64,000 bases of DNA from Actinocatenispora sp963815125 (GCA_963815125.1 CAWFFM010000001.1:124001-188000), one strand, 5' to 3'. Shown: positions 50,917 to 59,764, counted from the first letter of the stretch. Numbers and translations: made by a program. The notes: generated from the sequence alone by a model not told the origin.

Positions 50917-52980
50917 GTGGAGCGGGATGTGGAACTGCTCGACCTGGTTTGCGGTCCGGCCAGCCCGCTGCCCGAGACCCACCAGCGGTACCGGCTGGTC
51001 CAGCACATCGCCTCCGGTGGCCAGGCCGAGGTCTACCGGGCCGTACGGCTGTCCGGAGGGGTCAGCTCGGCACCGGTCACGGTCAAGGTGTTCCGGCTCA
51101 ACGACAGCCGCCCGCGCGCCGACCAGCTGCGGTCCTGGGACAAGGGTGACGCGGTCCTGATGGACCTCAACAGCCGCAGCGTGCCGGGCATCTGCCGGCG
51201 TGCCGACGGCTTCTACGGCCCGCCACCGCACCCGCCGAACCGCAAGCCGAAGGGTGATCCGGAGCCCTACCAGGTGCTCGACTACCTGCCCGGCACCAAC
51301 CTGCGTGACTACGTGCGGGAACAGGCCGCCGGTCGCCAGGAATCCGGCAACAGCCGGCTGGACGCCGTGGGCACCCTGGACACCCTCGTACGCGTACTGC
51401 TCGCGCTGCACCACCCGGCCGAACCGGGAGCGTCGGCGGTGGTGCACATGGACATCAAACCGTCCAACGTGATGGTGCTGCCCAACGGCGAGGTCCGGCT
51501 GATCGACTTCACCGGCGCCCGCTACTACCGGCGTAACCACATCACCACGATCGCCTACACCCGGGAGGCCGGCGGCCCGGAGGCGTTCACCGGCCAGGTC
51601 GGCACCGCGTACGACGTGCACGGGTTCGGCGCCGTCGCCTACTACATGGTCACCGGGGCGTTCCCGCGTACCGAGTCGCCGGCGCAGCGGCAGGGCCCGG
51701 CGGACCAGCCGTTGCCGCCGTGGGCCGTGCTGCGTCGCCACCCGGTGCTCGACGCCCAGCCGAGGCTGCGGGAGCATCTGCTCGCCCCGCTGGCAGACAA
51801 GCCCGAGGACCGGCCCGGCACCGAGGAACTGACCGCCTGGACGGCACGGTTGGCCGATCTGGTGGAACGGTCCGAGACACCTGACGTGGGGCTGTTCTGG
51901 GGAGTTTCCCGCTCCGCGCGGGTGGTCGGCCGGGCCGGTGTGCAGCCGGTCACCGCGTCCGGCGACGGCACATGGAACCGGATCGAACGGCTGGAGCAGG
52001 AGGTCGTCGAGTTGCGGGCGGCGCTGACCGATGCCCCACAGTCGGCCGAGCGTGGCACCCCGGTCGCGGCCGGCACCCAGTCCGGGCGCGGCACTCAGGC
52101 TGAGCCCGGCACGCCGGTGGGCGCCAGGACGTCTGCGGCGTCCGGCAACCGGGCCGGCTCGGGCGCCCAGGCCACTGCGCCGGTGGCGTCCGCCTCTGCG
52201 GCCGACGGACCGCTCTGGCCGGACCGCGGCCAGGAGAACCCGCGTACCCGGCGGATGGACCGCGACGAACCGCCGACGGTACGCAACGATCGGGACGAGC
52301 CGGCCACCGTACGCAACAACGCCCGTTCGGAGTCGGCCGGGAGCGACGGCCGGCCGGACCGGACGGTCCGAACTCCGATGGTCGGCCAGGACCGCACCCG
52401 GGTGAACGGGGCGGCGTCGGGTCCGGGGCAACAGGGTGGCGGTTCCGGCACCCGGGTGATGGCCGGATCCGAGCAGGGCCGGCCGCCGGGGCAGCAGCAG
52501 TCGCCGGGGCAGCAGCCGCCCCCCGGCCTGCGCGGTGTCGCGTCCGTGCCGAGTTCCGCCAGTCGTCGGATGGACGACGAGCACGACGGCGGGTCGGTCG
52601 AGCCGGATCAGCGGGAGCCGCTGCGCCCGCTACCCGGCGCCCGGTTGGACACCCTGCGCCGTGGCATGGGCATGTCGGTGACCGGTGCACTGTTCGCCTT
52701 CGTCTGCTGGGGCATCTGGGCGATCGACAACCGGCACGCGTCGTTCGCCGGCAACGCGATGATGTTCATCTTCGTACTGGCCATCGCCGTGGGCCTGTTC
52801 GCGCTGTGCCGGTTGGTCGGTCGGCTGGTCATCGAGGGCATGATGCGCCGCTCCCGGGCCACCGCACGGTTGTCGCACCTGGCGGTGGCCATCTTCCTGG
52901 TGGCCACCGGCGTCAGCTTCGCCAGCCGGGTCGGCTGGGTGGAGGCCGTCTACCACTGGATCCGCCACCAGCTGAACTAG
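50917..52980 (+). CDS. Membrane-anchored Ser/Thr protein-kinase-like protein with altered DFG
   Basis: Protein of 687 residues. The N-terminal kinase domain (about 20-320) has the Gly loop IASGGQAEVYRA, the ATP Lys in VTVKVF, and a catalytic loop VHMDIKPSNVMVL. The DFG motif is replaced by DFT (RLIDFTGARYY), which makes activity uncertain. A coiled segment (IERLEQEVVELRAALTD) and a 200-residue disordered Gly/Pro/Gln/Arg linker follow. Three transmembrane helices end the protein (VTGALFAFVCWGIWAI, FIFVLAIAVGLFALCRLV, LAVAIFLVATGVSFASRV). Start GTG 50917. Its stop shares the sequence CTAG with the converging GNAT gene. Confidence 0.87.
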   Translation: MERDVELLDLVCGPASPLPETHQRYRLVQHIASGGQAEVYRAVRLSGGVSSAPVTVKVFRLNDSRPRADQLRSWDKGDAVLMDLNSRSVPGICRRADGFYGPPPHPPNRKPKGDPEPYQVLDYLPGTNLRDYVREQAAGRQESGNSRLDAVGTLDTLVRVLLALHHPAEPGASAVVHMDIKPSNVMVLPNGEVRLIDFTGARYYRRNHITTIAYTREAGGPEAFTGQVGTAYDVHGFGAVAYYMVTGAFPRTESPAQRQGPADQPLPPWAVLRRHPVLDAQPRLREHLLAPLADKPEDRPGTEELTAWTARLADLVERSETPDVGLFWGVSRSARVVGRAGVQPVTASGDGTWNRIERLEQEVVELRAALTDAPQSAERGTPVAAGTQSGRGTQAEPGTPVGARTSAASGNRAGSGAQATAPVASASAADGPLWPDRGQENPRTRRMDRDEPPTVRNDRDEPATVRNNARSESAGSDGRPDRTVRTPMVGQDRTRVNGAASGPGQQGGGSGTRVMAGSEQGRPPGQQQSPGQQPPPGLRGVASVPSSASRRMDDEHDGGSVEPDQREPLRPLPGARLDTLRRGMGMSVTGALFAFVCWGIWAIDNRHASFAGNAMMFIFVLAIAVGLFALCRLVGRLVIEGMMRRSRATARLSHLAVAIFLVATGVSFASRVGWVEAVYHWIRHQLN

Positions 52981-53423
52981 TCCACATCGGACAGTACGGC
53001 CGCCGGGTCACCGTGGTGCCCGGCGGTCAGGTCGAGCAGGCCGGCGTCGGTGGGCCGGAAGCCGCAGGAGCGGTAGAACCCGGCAAGATGCGGTTCGTAG
53101 TCGACGTGCAGCCAACCGGCGCCTGACCGACGTGCCGCGTCGGCCGCAGCGCGTACCAGCCGGCTGCCCACCCCGTGCCGCTGCTCGTCCGGGTGGACGG
53201 TGGTGTCGAGCAGGAAGGCGTGCGTACCGCCGTCCGTGGCGACGTTGACGAAACCGACCAGCCGGACTCCACGGCGCGCGGTGACCCAGGTGAGGCTGCG
53301 GGACAGGATCGACGCCCAGTCGGTGCGGCCGGCGTCGGGCCACGCCGCGGCGAACAGGTCGTGGAGTTCCGGGTCGGTCGCCGGGCCCCGGACGCTGAAC
53401 GTTGGCTGGTCGGCGGAGTCCAT
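52977..53423 (-). CDS. GNAT-family N-acetyltransferase
   Basis: Cytosolic protein of 148 residues, a single GNAT domain. RLVGFVNVATDGGTHAFLLDTTVHPDEQRHGVGSRLVRAAADAAR contains the acetyl-CoA-binding signature (VHPDEQRHGVGSRL), and LAGFYRSCGFRPTDAGLL is motif B. Start ATG 53421-53423. The stop overlaps the kinase-like gene's stop. Divergent from the manganese riboswitch. The substrate is unknown. Confidence 0.92.
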   Translation of the reverse strand: MDSADQPTFSVRGPATDPELHDLFAAAWPDAGRTDWASILSRSLTWVTARRGVRLVGFVNVATDGGTHAFLLDTTVHPDEQRHGVGSRLVRAAADAARRSGAGWLHVDYEPHLAGFYRSCGFRPTDAGLLDLTAGHHGDPAAVLSDVD

Positions 53424-53474
53424 ACCGTCAGCCTTCCAGTTCGGCCGACCGGGGGTCTGGGGCGTGTAGGGTGG

Positions 53475-53600
53475 CGCACGCGAAGGGGAGTAGCCCTCAA
53501 CGTCGCGGTCGACATACTGGCGCTCAGGCGCCCGGCCGCGCGGCCTGAACGTTCCGGTGGCACGTGTCGCCGGCCGGTCAGGCGGGCGAGACCTTCGATC
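53475..53600 (+). ncRNA. yybP-ykoY manganese riboswitch
   Basis: The leader contains the conserved L1 block GAAGGGGAGTAGCC (53482-53495), the L3 block GTCGACATACTGG (53508-53520) and the closing GGGCGAGACCTTC (53584-53596), in the order and spacing of the yybP-ykoY class. The outer P1 helix pairs CGAAGG (53481-53486) with CCTTCG (53592-53597). A TAGGGT -10 box at 53467-53472 predicts a start near 53479. Established knowledge: this aptamer binds Mn2+ and usually controls manganese exporters, including the UPF0016/TMEM165 family, which is exactly the gene that follows. Confidence 0.9.
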
Positions 53601-53664
53601 CGGTAGGTGTACCGGATCGAGGTCACCCTGTGCCCCCGGTCCGGTCTTGGACCGAAAGGTGACC
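53595..53664 (+). promoter_or_regulatory. Expression platform of the manganese riboswitch
   Basis: TCGATCCGGTA (53595-53605) and TACCGGATCGA (53610-53620) form an 11-bp hairpin whose 5' strand overlaps the P1 strand, so aptamer and hairpin exclude each other. Next, GGTCACC (53621-53627) can pair with GGTGACC (53658-53664), which covers the AAAGGTG ribosome-binding site right before the ATG; CGGTCC/GGACCG pair inside. This looks like translational control by sequestering the ribosome-binding site. Confidence 0.65.
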
Positions 53665-54253
53665 ATGTCCGCGATCTGGGCAAGCCTCGCGCTGAGTTTC
53701 GGCGTGATCTTCATAGCCGAGCTGGGGGACAAGTCCCAGCTGATGGCGTTGACCTTCGCCACCCGCTACCGCTGCGTTGCCGGTACTGGTCGGCATCAGC
53801 ATCGCCACCGCCGTGGTGCACGCGGTGTCGGTCGGCGTCGGCTACGGCCTCGGCACGGTACTGCCGACGGCGTGGATCTCCCTGGTGGCCGCGGTCGCCT
53901 TCCTCGCGTTCGCCGCCTGGACCCTGCGTGGTGACAAGCTCACCGCCGAGGAGGAGCAGAAGGCCACCCGCAGCACCCGCTCCGCGATGGTCGCCGTGGG
54001 GGTGGCGTTCTTCCTGGCCGAGCTGGGGGACAAGACGATGCTGGCGACGATCACCCTGGCCACCCAGCACGGCTGGTTCGGTACGTGGCTGGGTTCCACC
54101 CTGGGCATGGTCGCCGCGGACGCGCTGGCGATCCTGGTCGGCCGGTTGCTGGGCCGTAACCTGCCCGAGAAACTCATCCGCTACGTGGCCGCCGCACTGT
54201 TCCTGATCTTCGGGGTGTGGCTGCTGATCGAGGCGATCCGGCAGTTGACCTAG
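53665..54253 (+). pseudogene. TMEM165/GDT1 (UPF0016) family manganese exporter, interrupted by a one-base frameshift
   Basis: Membrane protein with the two hallmark motifs of the family: AELGDKSQL in the first half (ATG 53665, ASLALSFGVIFIAELGDKSQLM) and AELGDKTML in the second. The first frame runs through ATRYR and then goes wrong; the second half is open in another frame from 53777 (LPVLVGISIATAVVHAVSVG) to the stop at 54253. Removing one T at 53773 restores TRYRALPVLVG, the sequence expected in homologues, and gives about 195 residues, the normal length. So this is a recent single-base insertion, a sequencing error, or recoding. The manganese riboswitch upstream supports the function Mn2+ (or Ca2+) export. 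Confidence 0.88.
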
Positions 54254-54388
54254 GGCGGCATGACGCCACGCATCCGTGTGGGCGCATATCGTAGCTGGTC
54301 GATGCGTGGGGCGCGCTCCGATCCTGCCCGGGCTTGCATCGCCGGGCAGGATGGAGGCCGTCATCTCCGCGGTGGAAGGACAACGGGC

Positions 54389-55795
54389 ATGTACGACTAC
54401 GACCTGCTGGTCCTCGGATCCGGCCCCGGCGGGCAGAAGGCGGCCATCGCCGGCGCCAAGCTCGGCCGGCGAGCCGCGATCGTCGAACGACGCACGATGG
54501 TGGGCGGGGTCTGCATCAACACCGGCACCATCCCGTCCAAGACCCTCCGGGAGGCGGTGCTCTACCTGACCGGGCGTAGCCAGCAGGAGTTCTACGGCTA
54601 CAGCTACCGGCTGAAGGAGGACATCTCGATCGGCGACCTGACCACCCGCACGCACCATGTGATCGGCCGCGAGATCGACGTGATCCGCAGTCAGCTGGCT
54701 CGTAACCGGGTAGCTCTGCACCCCGGTACGGGTCGGTTCATCGACCCGCACACCGTGGCGGTGGCCGACGAGACCGGTGACGAGCGGCAGTTGACCGCCG
54801 AGAACATCGTCATCGCCGTCGGCACCCGCCCGGCCCGCCCGGCCACCGTCGACTTCGACGGCAGCACGGTGGTGGACTCCGACCAGATCCTGTCCATGGA
54901 CCGGATTCCCGGGTCGATGGTGGTGGTCGGCGCCGGTGTCATCGGCATCGAGTACGCCTCGATGTTCGCCGCCCTGGGCACCAAGGTCACCGTGGTCGAA
55001 CGGCGCGAGCGGATGCTCGACATGTGCGACCTGGAGGTGGTGGAGGCGCTGAAGTACCAGCTGCGGGATCTGGCGGTGACGTTCCGGTTCCGGGAGACCG
55101 TGGCGGCGGTGGAGCGGCACGCCGGTGGCACGCTGACCACGCTGGAGTCCGGTAAGCGGATACCCGCCGACACGGTCATGTACTCCGCCGGCCGGCAGGG
55201 CGTCACCGACACGCTGGATCTGGGCAACGCCGGGCTGAGCGCCGATCCGCGCGGCCGGATCGAGGTCGACGAGCACTACCGGACCAAGGTCGAGCACATC
55301 TACGCGGTCGGTGACGTGATCGGCTTCCCGGCCCTGGCCGCGACGTCGATGGAGCAGGGCCGGCGGGCCGCGTACCACGCCTGCGGTGAACCGGTGGCCG
55401 GCACGCTCAGCGCCCTGCAGCCGATCGGCATCTACACGATCCCCGAGATCAGCTATGTCGGGCGCACCGAGGACGAGCTGACCGAGGAGTCCGTACCGTT
55501 CGAGGTGGGTGTGTCGCGTTACCGGGAGCTGGCCCGGGGCGCGATCCTCGGCGACTCGTACGGAATGTTGAAACTGCTGGTACACGCCGAGACCGGGGCA
55601 CTGATGGGGGTGCACGTCTTCGGCACCGGCGCCACCGAACTCGTCCACATCGGACAGACCGTGATGGGCTGCGGCGGCACGGTGGAGTACCTGGTCGATG
55701 CCGTGTTCAACTATCCGACGCTGGCGGAGTCGTACAAGGTCGCGGCATTGGATGCGATGAACAAGATGCGCGCGGTGGCCCGCCTCGCCGACTGA
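54389..55795 (+). CDS. sthA: Soluble NAD(P) transhydrogenase
   Basis: Flavoprotein of 468 residues that transfers hydride between NADPH and NAD+. FAD site DLLVLGSGPGGQKAAIAGAKLG, NAD site VVVGAGVIGIEYASMFAALG, and the FAD-binding Asp in YAVGDVIGFP. Where lipoamide dehydrogenases have a redox Cys pair, this protein has Cys42 and Thr47 (GGVCINTGTIPSKT), the mark of SthA. ATG 54389 follows GGTGGAAGGACAACGGGC; the open frame reaches back to 54260 without conserved sequence. It balances NADPH and NADH in the cytosol. Confidence 0.95.
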   Translation: MYDYDLLVLGSGPGGQKAAIAGAKLGRRAAIVERRTMVGGVCINTGTIPSKTLREAVLYLTGRSQQEFYGYSYRLKEDISIGDLTTRTHHVIGREIDVIRSQLARNRVALHPGTGRFIDPHTVAVADETGDERQLTAENIVIAVGTRPARPATVDFDGSTVVDSDQILSMDRIPGSMVVVGAGVIGIEYASMFAALGTKVTVVERRERMLDMCDLEVVEALKYQLRDLAVTFRFRETVAAVERHAGGTLTTLESGKRIPADTVMYSAGRQGVTDTLDLGNAGLSADPRGRIEVDEHYRTKVEHIYAVGDVIGFPALAATSMEQGRRAAYHACGEPVAGTLSALQPIGIYTIPEISYVGRTEDELTEESVPFEVGVSRYRELARGAILGDSYGMLKLLVHAETGALMGVHVFGTGATELVHIGQTVMGCGGTVEYLVDAVFNYPTLAESYKVAALDAMNKMRAVARLAD

Positions 55796-55809
55796 GCGCC
55801 GGGCCCTTG

Positions 55810-56163
55810 CTACCGACGGAACCCGACCGGATCGGCGAGATAGCGGTCCAGGTCAGGGTCCTCGTGCATCTCCTCGGCACAGTCCCGCAGCACCCAGTCG
55901 GGGCTGAGTTCGGTACGCAGCCGCACCACCAGATCGCGTACCGCAGCGTTGAACCGCTGACATTCGTCCTCCCGCCACGGTCCGGGATCGGGCGGGTAGT
56001 CGCGGTTGAGCGCCGTGTCGTACCACTCGGCGACGCGGATCAGCTCCGCGCGCAGGGCGGCGCTGATCGGCAGCTGCTCCGGATCCACCCAGCCGTCCAT
56101 GGTGTCCTCCAGCCAGAGGCAGGTACCGGAACCGTGGTCGAAACTGACGTGCGCGACGGGCAT
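55810..56163 (-). CDS. Hypothetical protein, 117 residues
   Basis: Acidic, soluble-looking protein with a short beta-like start (PVAHVSFDHGSGTCLWLED) and helical remainder (LRAELIRVAEWYDTALNRDYPPDPGPWREDECQRFNAAVRDLVVRLRTEL). ATG 56161-56163. It converges with sthA, stops 14 bases apart, and lies downstream of the lipoprotein gene in the same direction. I do not recognise a family; the size and charge resemble small immunity or regulatory proteins, but nothing in the sequence proves it. Confidence 0.6.
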   Translation of the reverse strand: MPVAHVSFDHGSGTCLWLEDTMDGWVDPEQLPISAALRAELIRVAEWYDTALNRDYPPDPGPWREDECQRFNAAVRDLVVRLRTELSPDWVLRDCAEEMHEDPDLDRYLADPVGFRR

Positions 56164-56204
56164 GCCTCAGCGTGACCCGGCGACCGGGCACGGGTCAACC
56201 GGGC

Positions 56205-56894
56205 TCATCCGCCTGCCCGGATCTCGGTGAACCGGTCGGGCCCGACGGCGGTGCGGTGGAACAGCCGGACCTGCCGCGGGGGAACCGAATCGCGGACCGG
56301 GTAGACGACGTCGTCGGCCCCCGGCCAGCACGTCACCCGCCAGGTTGCGCCGGGCGCCATGACGTTGTCGGGGCTGTCGCCGTTACGGGTGTCCAACGCC
56401 CGGGTCTGCCCGCCCGGCGTGCTCTGGTAGCCGCAGACCACCGACTCACCGCAGTAACCACTCGCCATCGAGTCGACGCAGGTACCGGTGTCCTGTTCGA
56501 ACCCGGCAGCCTTGGGCACCGCGACCGCCAGGTCGCTGCCCTCGGAGAACGGGCCGGTACGGTCGGTCAGCGCGTTGTGCAGCAGCAGTACCACGTACGG
56601 GAACTTCCATCCCGGCGGTGCCGAGTGCTCGCCGTACTGCGGGGTGAGCCCGGCGCCGAGGCTGGTCAGCGTGTACCGGTAACCCGAACCGGTCCGGATC
56701 TGCAGTGCCGACCCCGGATGGTCGCCCTTCTCGCGGGGCCAACCGCCCTGGTACGTCGCCGTCGGTGCCGGGCGCGTCGGCGTGGCCGAGGACCCGGTAC
56801 GGGCCGACGACGGTTGCTGTCCGCACCCGGCCAGTACACACATACCGACCAGCGCGGCGGCGGTGCCGTACCGAAAGCGTTGCCGTACCGGCAT
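56205..56894 (-). CDS. Putative lipoprotein, function unknown
   Basis: Protein of 229 residues with a lipoprotein signal peptide: basic start, hydrophobic AAALVGMCVLAGCG with the lipobox Cys, then a Ser/Thr/Pro/Ala linker of about 25 residues. The mature domain is beta-rich (LQIRTGSGYRYTLTSLGAGL, FPYVVLLLHNALTDRTGPF) and contains several Cys (CVDSMASGYCGESVVC, TCWPG), probably disulfide-bonded. ATG 56892-56894 behind AGGACGACA. Extracytoplasmic location is clear, family is not. Confidence 0.75.
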   Translation of the reverse strand: MPVRQRFRYGTAAALVGMCVLAGCGQQPSSARTGSSATPTRPAPTATYQGGWPREKGDHPGSALQIRTGSGYRYTLTSLGAGLTPQYGEHSAPPGWKFPYVVLLLHNALTDRTGPFSEGSDLAVAVPKAAGFEQDTGTCVDSMASGYCGESVVCGYQSTPGGQTRALDTRNGDSPDNVMAPGATWRVTCWPGADDVVYPVRDSVPPRQVRLFHRTAVGPDRFTEIRAGG

Positions 56895-56962
56895 TGTCGT
56901 CCTCCAAGAAAGTGATGTGCGAGCCGGCCGCGCTGTCCGTCGTGCGGCAAGCCGGATCCGGC

Positions 56963-58114
56963 CTAGGCGCCGTGGTCGGATCCGGCGGGCAGGCTGAGCA
57001 GGCGCTGCGCCCTGGCGTACTCGTCGACCGCGTGGTGTAGTGCCTCGACAGAACCGGCGAGGCTGTCAGTTCCGCGGTCCTCGGCGACCCGGCTCAGCAC
57101 GTACAACGGGACAACGTTCTCCTGGAACGCGGTGGGTGTGTTGGACCGTATCAGTGGCAGCTCGCTGTGCATCGAGTCGTTCCCGTCGCGGTAACACCAG
57201 CGGGCGGCGCTGTTACCGATGAGCGTCTCACCCAGGTAGCGGACCGCACCCACGACGAACGGGTCGTCGGCGGCTGCCTGGACCGCCGACCAGTTGGCGT
57301 ACCGGTCGAGCACCAGCCGCTCCAGTGCGTCCAGCGAGCCGAGCGAGAAGTCGAACCGGACACCCTCCGGTTGGAACCGGGTACGCCACTCGCCGAGCGC
57401 ACCGTCCATCTCGGACAGCCACCGGTCGAGGAAGCCCTTCGCCGTCCCGGACATGGACCGGCGGTCCTGCTGCGCATACCACTCGACCGTGTCAGGTGCG
57501 GCCGTCGGCTGCTCCCGGTGGTTGGGCCGCGACGTCGACGTCTCCATCCGGTGGAAGTCGAGGCCGAACTCGTCGCTGAGCGCCCGCGCCTGTTGCGGTG
57601 AGGCCAGCACGTACACGTCGTCCGCGCAGACCTCCTTCTTCGTACGGATCACCTCGTGGAACATCCGCGGGTCGGCGCCGCCCGGGTCCAGGTCGTTCAA
57701 CTGCTCCGACACCGCCGCCTGGTCCACATAGTCGTCGGACTCGTGCTCGACATGCCACCAGACCGACCGGCCGTCTCGCCTGAAGTGCAGGTACTCGTAG
57801 CCGTACTCGTCGTCCTCGTCGCGCACCAGCCGTACGTCGGAGACCACGACCTGCCCGCCCGTACAGGCCAGCACCGCTTCCTCCAGCAGGTAGCGGTAGT
57901 AGTCCTCGACGAAGTCGACATCCTCGCCGTGCACCGAGACGGCCACCCCGAACTCGGGAAGCCAACTGATCAGGTCGGACTCTGTCAGCGGCTCGTCCAG
58001 GTGCTCTTCCCGCCACTCACCGATACCGGCCAGCACCTCGGTGGCCTTCTCTTGCGTCAGCATGCCCAGCCTCACCAACCGCGCGGCCAGTTGCCGTACT
58101 GATTTCCCTGCCAT
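56963..58114 (-). CDS. Hypothetical protein, 383 residues
   Basis: Cytosolic, acidic protein. The N-terminal 35 residues (KSVRQLAARLVRLGMLTQEKATEVLAGIGEW) form a small helical domain. The middle (EFGVAVSVHGEDVDFVEDYYRYLLEEAVLACTGGQVVVSDVRLV, then YGYEYLHFRRDGRSVWWHVEHESDDYVD) is alpha/beta and Trp/Tyr-rich, followed by FHEVIRTKKE and YVLASPQQARALSDEFGL. No catalytic motif is evident. The middle is reminiscent of polymorphic-toxin immunity domains, but I cannot name one. I chose ATG 58112-58114; the open frame reaches 58168. Confidence 0.65.
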   Translation of the reverse strand: MAGKSVRQLAARLVRLGMLTQEKATEVLAGIGEWREEHLDEPLTESDLISWLPEFGVAVSVHGEDVDFVEDYYRYLLEEAVLACTGGQVVVSDVRLVRDEDDEYGYEYLHFRRDGRSVWWHVEHESDDYVDQAAVSEQLNDLDPGGADPRMFHEVIRTKKEVCADDVYVLASPQQARALSDEFGLDFHRMETSTSRPNHREQPTAAPDTVEWYAQQDRRSMSGTAKGFLDRWLSEMDGALGEWRTRFQPEGVRFDFSLGSLDALERLVLDRYANWSAVQAAADDPFVVGAVRYLGETLIGNSAARWCYRDGNDSMHSELPLIRSNTPTAFQENVVPLYVLSRVAEDRGTDSLAGSVEALHHAVDEYARAQRLLSLPAGSDHGA

Positions 58115-58339
58115 ACCACCGGATTGTGGCACCACCCACCGACAGTCCGGCCATCGGCCGAACGGCATGCCTGTCCGTCATCGGGAGGCAGGACCGGGAG
58201 TTCAGGGAGATGAAAGAGTCCTCAACAATTCCAATCAACCACAGAAGCGCCCACGGATACAAGACTTGATTTTGTTCTCATCTCACCTCAGGCTGGGTCC
58301 CCGGGGATCTCCCCGTTGGCCGAATGGAAGAGCGCGAAC

Positions 58340-59056
58340 GTGGATGGTGCAACCCGGGTCGGAACAGACGGTGAAGACTTTCAGAAACGGATCGCCGAAG
58401 TACGTCGTCGGCTCGGTCGTGATGGTCCACCATGGACGCGTGGGCCGGCCGACGACTTCGGCAGGATCACCGTTTCCGAGCGCGATTGCGATGCCGTTCG
58501 TGACCTGTTGATCGCCGAGAATGTCGAAAGGGTCGTCGAGATAGGACTGGCGTATGGCAGTTCGGCCCTTGCGATCGGCGAAGCGCTGGTCTCCGCCGGG
58601 GCACCGGAACCGGCACATGTCATCATCGATCCATTTCAGTCGTCAGCATGGTCCGACGTGGGGTGGCACCTGTTGGAGTCCGCCGGACTGGATGCGATTG
58701 CCAGGCTCGTCACCCAGCCTTCGTCGCAGGCGCTTCCACAACTCGTCGAAGCGGGGTTCACCGCCGATGCGGCCTTTGTCGACGGCAGCCACAGATTCCA
58801 CGAGGTCTTCGTCGATCTCTATTTCCTGGGCAAGATCGTCCGGCCGGGTGGAATCATCATCCTGGACGACCACCGGTGGCCATCCGTGGCAACGGCGGAA
58901 CGCTACTACGAGGGGAACATGGGGTGGCAGGTCCTCCCTGAAGCTCTCCGCGGCGGCACGGTCGACAGTGCAACCGGGTGCCCGAAGATGCGAGCTCTGC
59001 GGTTGCCAGATCCTCCGTTCGAACCGCGGTACGACAGTTTCATGCCGTTCCAGTAA
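58340..59056 (+). CDS. Class I SAM-dependent methyltransferase (Methyltransf_24-like)
   Basis: Protein of 238 residues. The SAM-binding start is VERVVEIGLAYGSSALAIGEAL, followed by HVIIDPFQSSAW (acidic loop) and ADAAFVDGSHRFHEVFVDLYFLGKIVRPGGIIILDDHRWPSV, typical of the class with DGSH and a metal-like DDH. GTG 58340 is chosen for GGAAGAGCGCGAAC before it; a TTG at 58316 is in frame. The gene and its 200-base upstream region have more A/T and AT-ending codons than neighbours, a sign of possible transfer. The substrate is unknown. Confidence 0.85.
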   Translation: MDGATRVGTDGEDFQKRIAEVRRRLGRDGPPWTRGPADDFGRITVSERDCDAVRDLLIAENVERVVEIGLAYGSSALAIGEALVSAGAPEPAHVIIDPFQSSAWSDVGWHLLESAGLDAIARLVTQPSSQALPQLVEAGFTADAAFVDGSHRFHEVFVDLYFLGKIVRPGGIIILDDHRWPSVATAERYYEGNMGWQVLPEALRGGTVDSATGCPKMRALRLPDPPFEPRYDSFMPFQ

Positions 59057-59126
59057 TGGTTGCCTGCCGGTTCGTGTGTCGTGACCGGAGGGACGGGACG
59101 TAGCCGATCGAGACATGCGGGGGAAC

Positions 59127-59741
59127 ATGAAGAAACTCAACGAGGCGGGTCAGATCGTGATCCTCAACGGTCCGCCGCGATCCGGGAAGTCCAGTATCGC
59201 CACGGCCATCCAGGACACGTTCGAAGGTGTCTGGATGAACCTCGGAGTCGACCGGTTCAAGGAGATGACCCCGCGGCGCTACCAGCCCGGGATCGGGCTA
59301 CGGCCCGGCGGTGAGAGCCCAGAGCTGGAACCCCTTGTCGTGACGTTGTACACCGCCATGTACGAGTCGATCGCGGCGCACAGCCGCCTTGGCCTCAACG
59401 TCGTCGCGGATGTCGCGCACCATGACCGCTACTCCGTTCCGCGCAACATCCTCGCCTGCTGCGCCCGAACCTTGCAGGATCTCCCGGTGATCTTCGTAGG
59501 GGTGCGGTGTCCTTCAGAGGTGATCAGGCAACGACGTCGGGCAACCTGGGGCGGTGTCGGCTACAACGAGAGTGGCCTGATCGCGGATCCCGTCAGTGTG
59601 TGGGAGACGGAAGTTCACACCCCGGGTATCTACGACATCGAGGTCGACACATCGACCCTCAGCCCGCACGAGTGTGCCGATCGCCTTGCACGTCGCCTGC
59701 GGGATGGTCCCCCGTCGTCGGCGTTCCGGCAGCTTGCCTGA
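59127..59741 (+). CDS. Chloramphenicol-phosphotransferase-like P-loop kinase
   Basis: Cytosolic protein of 204 residues. The P-loop GQIVILNGPPRSGKSSIATAIQ matches the CPT family, followed by WMNLGVDRFKEMTP with the base-position Asp, NVVADVAHHD in the Walker-B-like strand and VGVRCPSEVIRQRRRATWG (the CP.(E/V)...RR.R.G lid). CPT detoxifies chloramphenicol in Streptomyces venezuelae; most relatives have unknown substrates. ATG 59127 follows CGGGGGAAC; ATG 59115 is an alternative. 70 bases after the methyltransferase, probably one transcript. Confidence 0.85.
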   Translation: MKKLNEAGQIVILNGPPRSGKSSIATAIQDTFEGVWMNLGVDRFKEMTPRRYQPGIGLRPGGESPELEPLVVTLYTAMYESIAAHSRLGLNVVADVAHHDRYSVPRNILACCARTLQDLPVIFVGVRCPSEVIRQRRRATWGGVGYNESGLIADPVSVWETEVHTPGIYDIEVDTSTLSPHECADRLARRLRDGPPSSAFRQLA

Positions 59742-59764
59742 GTCACCGGTTGCCGACGAAAGAC

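Noticed and set aside
50737..52584. Long minus-strand extension of the Eis-type gene across the kinase-like gene
   Set aside because: The extension is antisense to a kinase with a clear catalytic loop; the GNAT domain begins at ATG 50736.
58270..58345. Possible tRNA-like stretch before the methyltransferase
   Set aside because: No T-loop GGTTCRA block or cloverleaf can be drawn; only a local GGGG/CCCC pairing.
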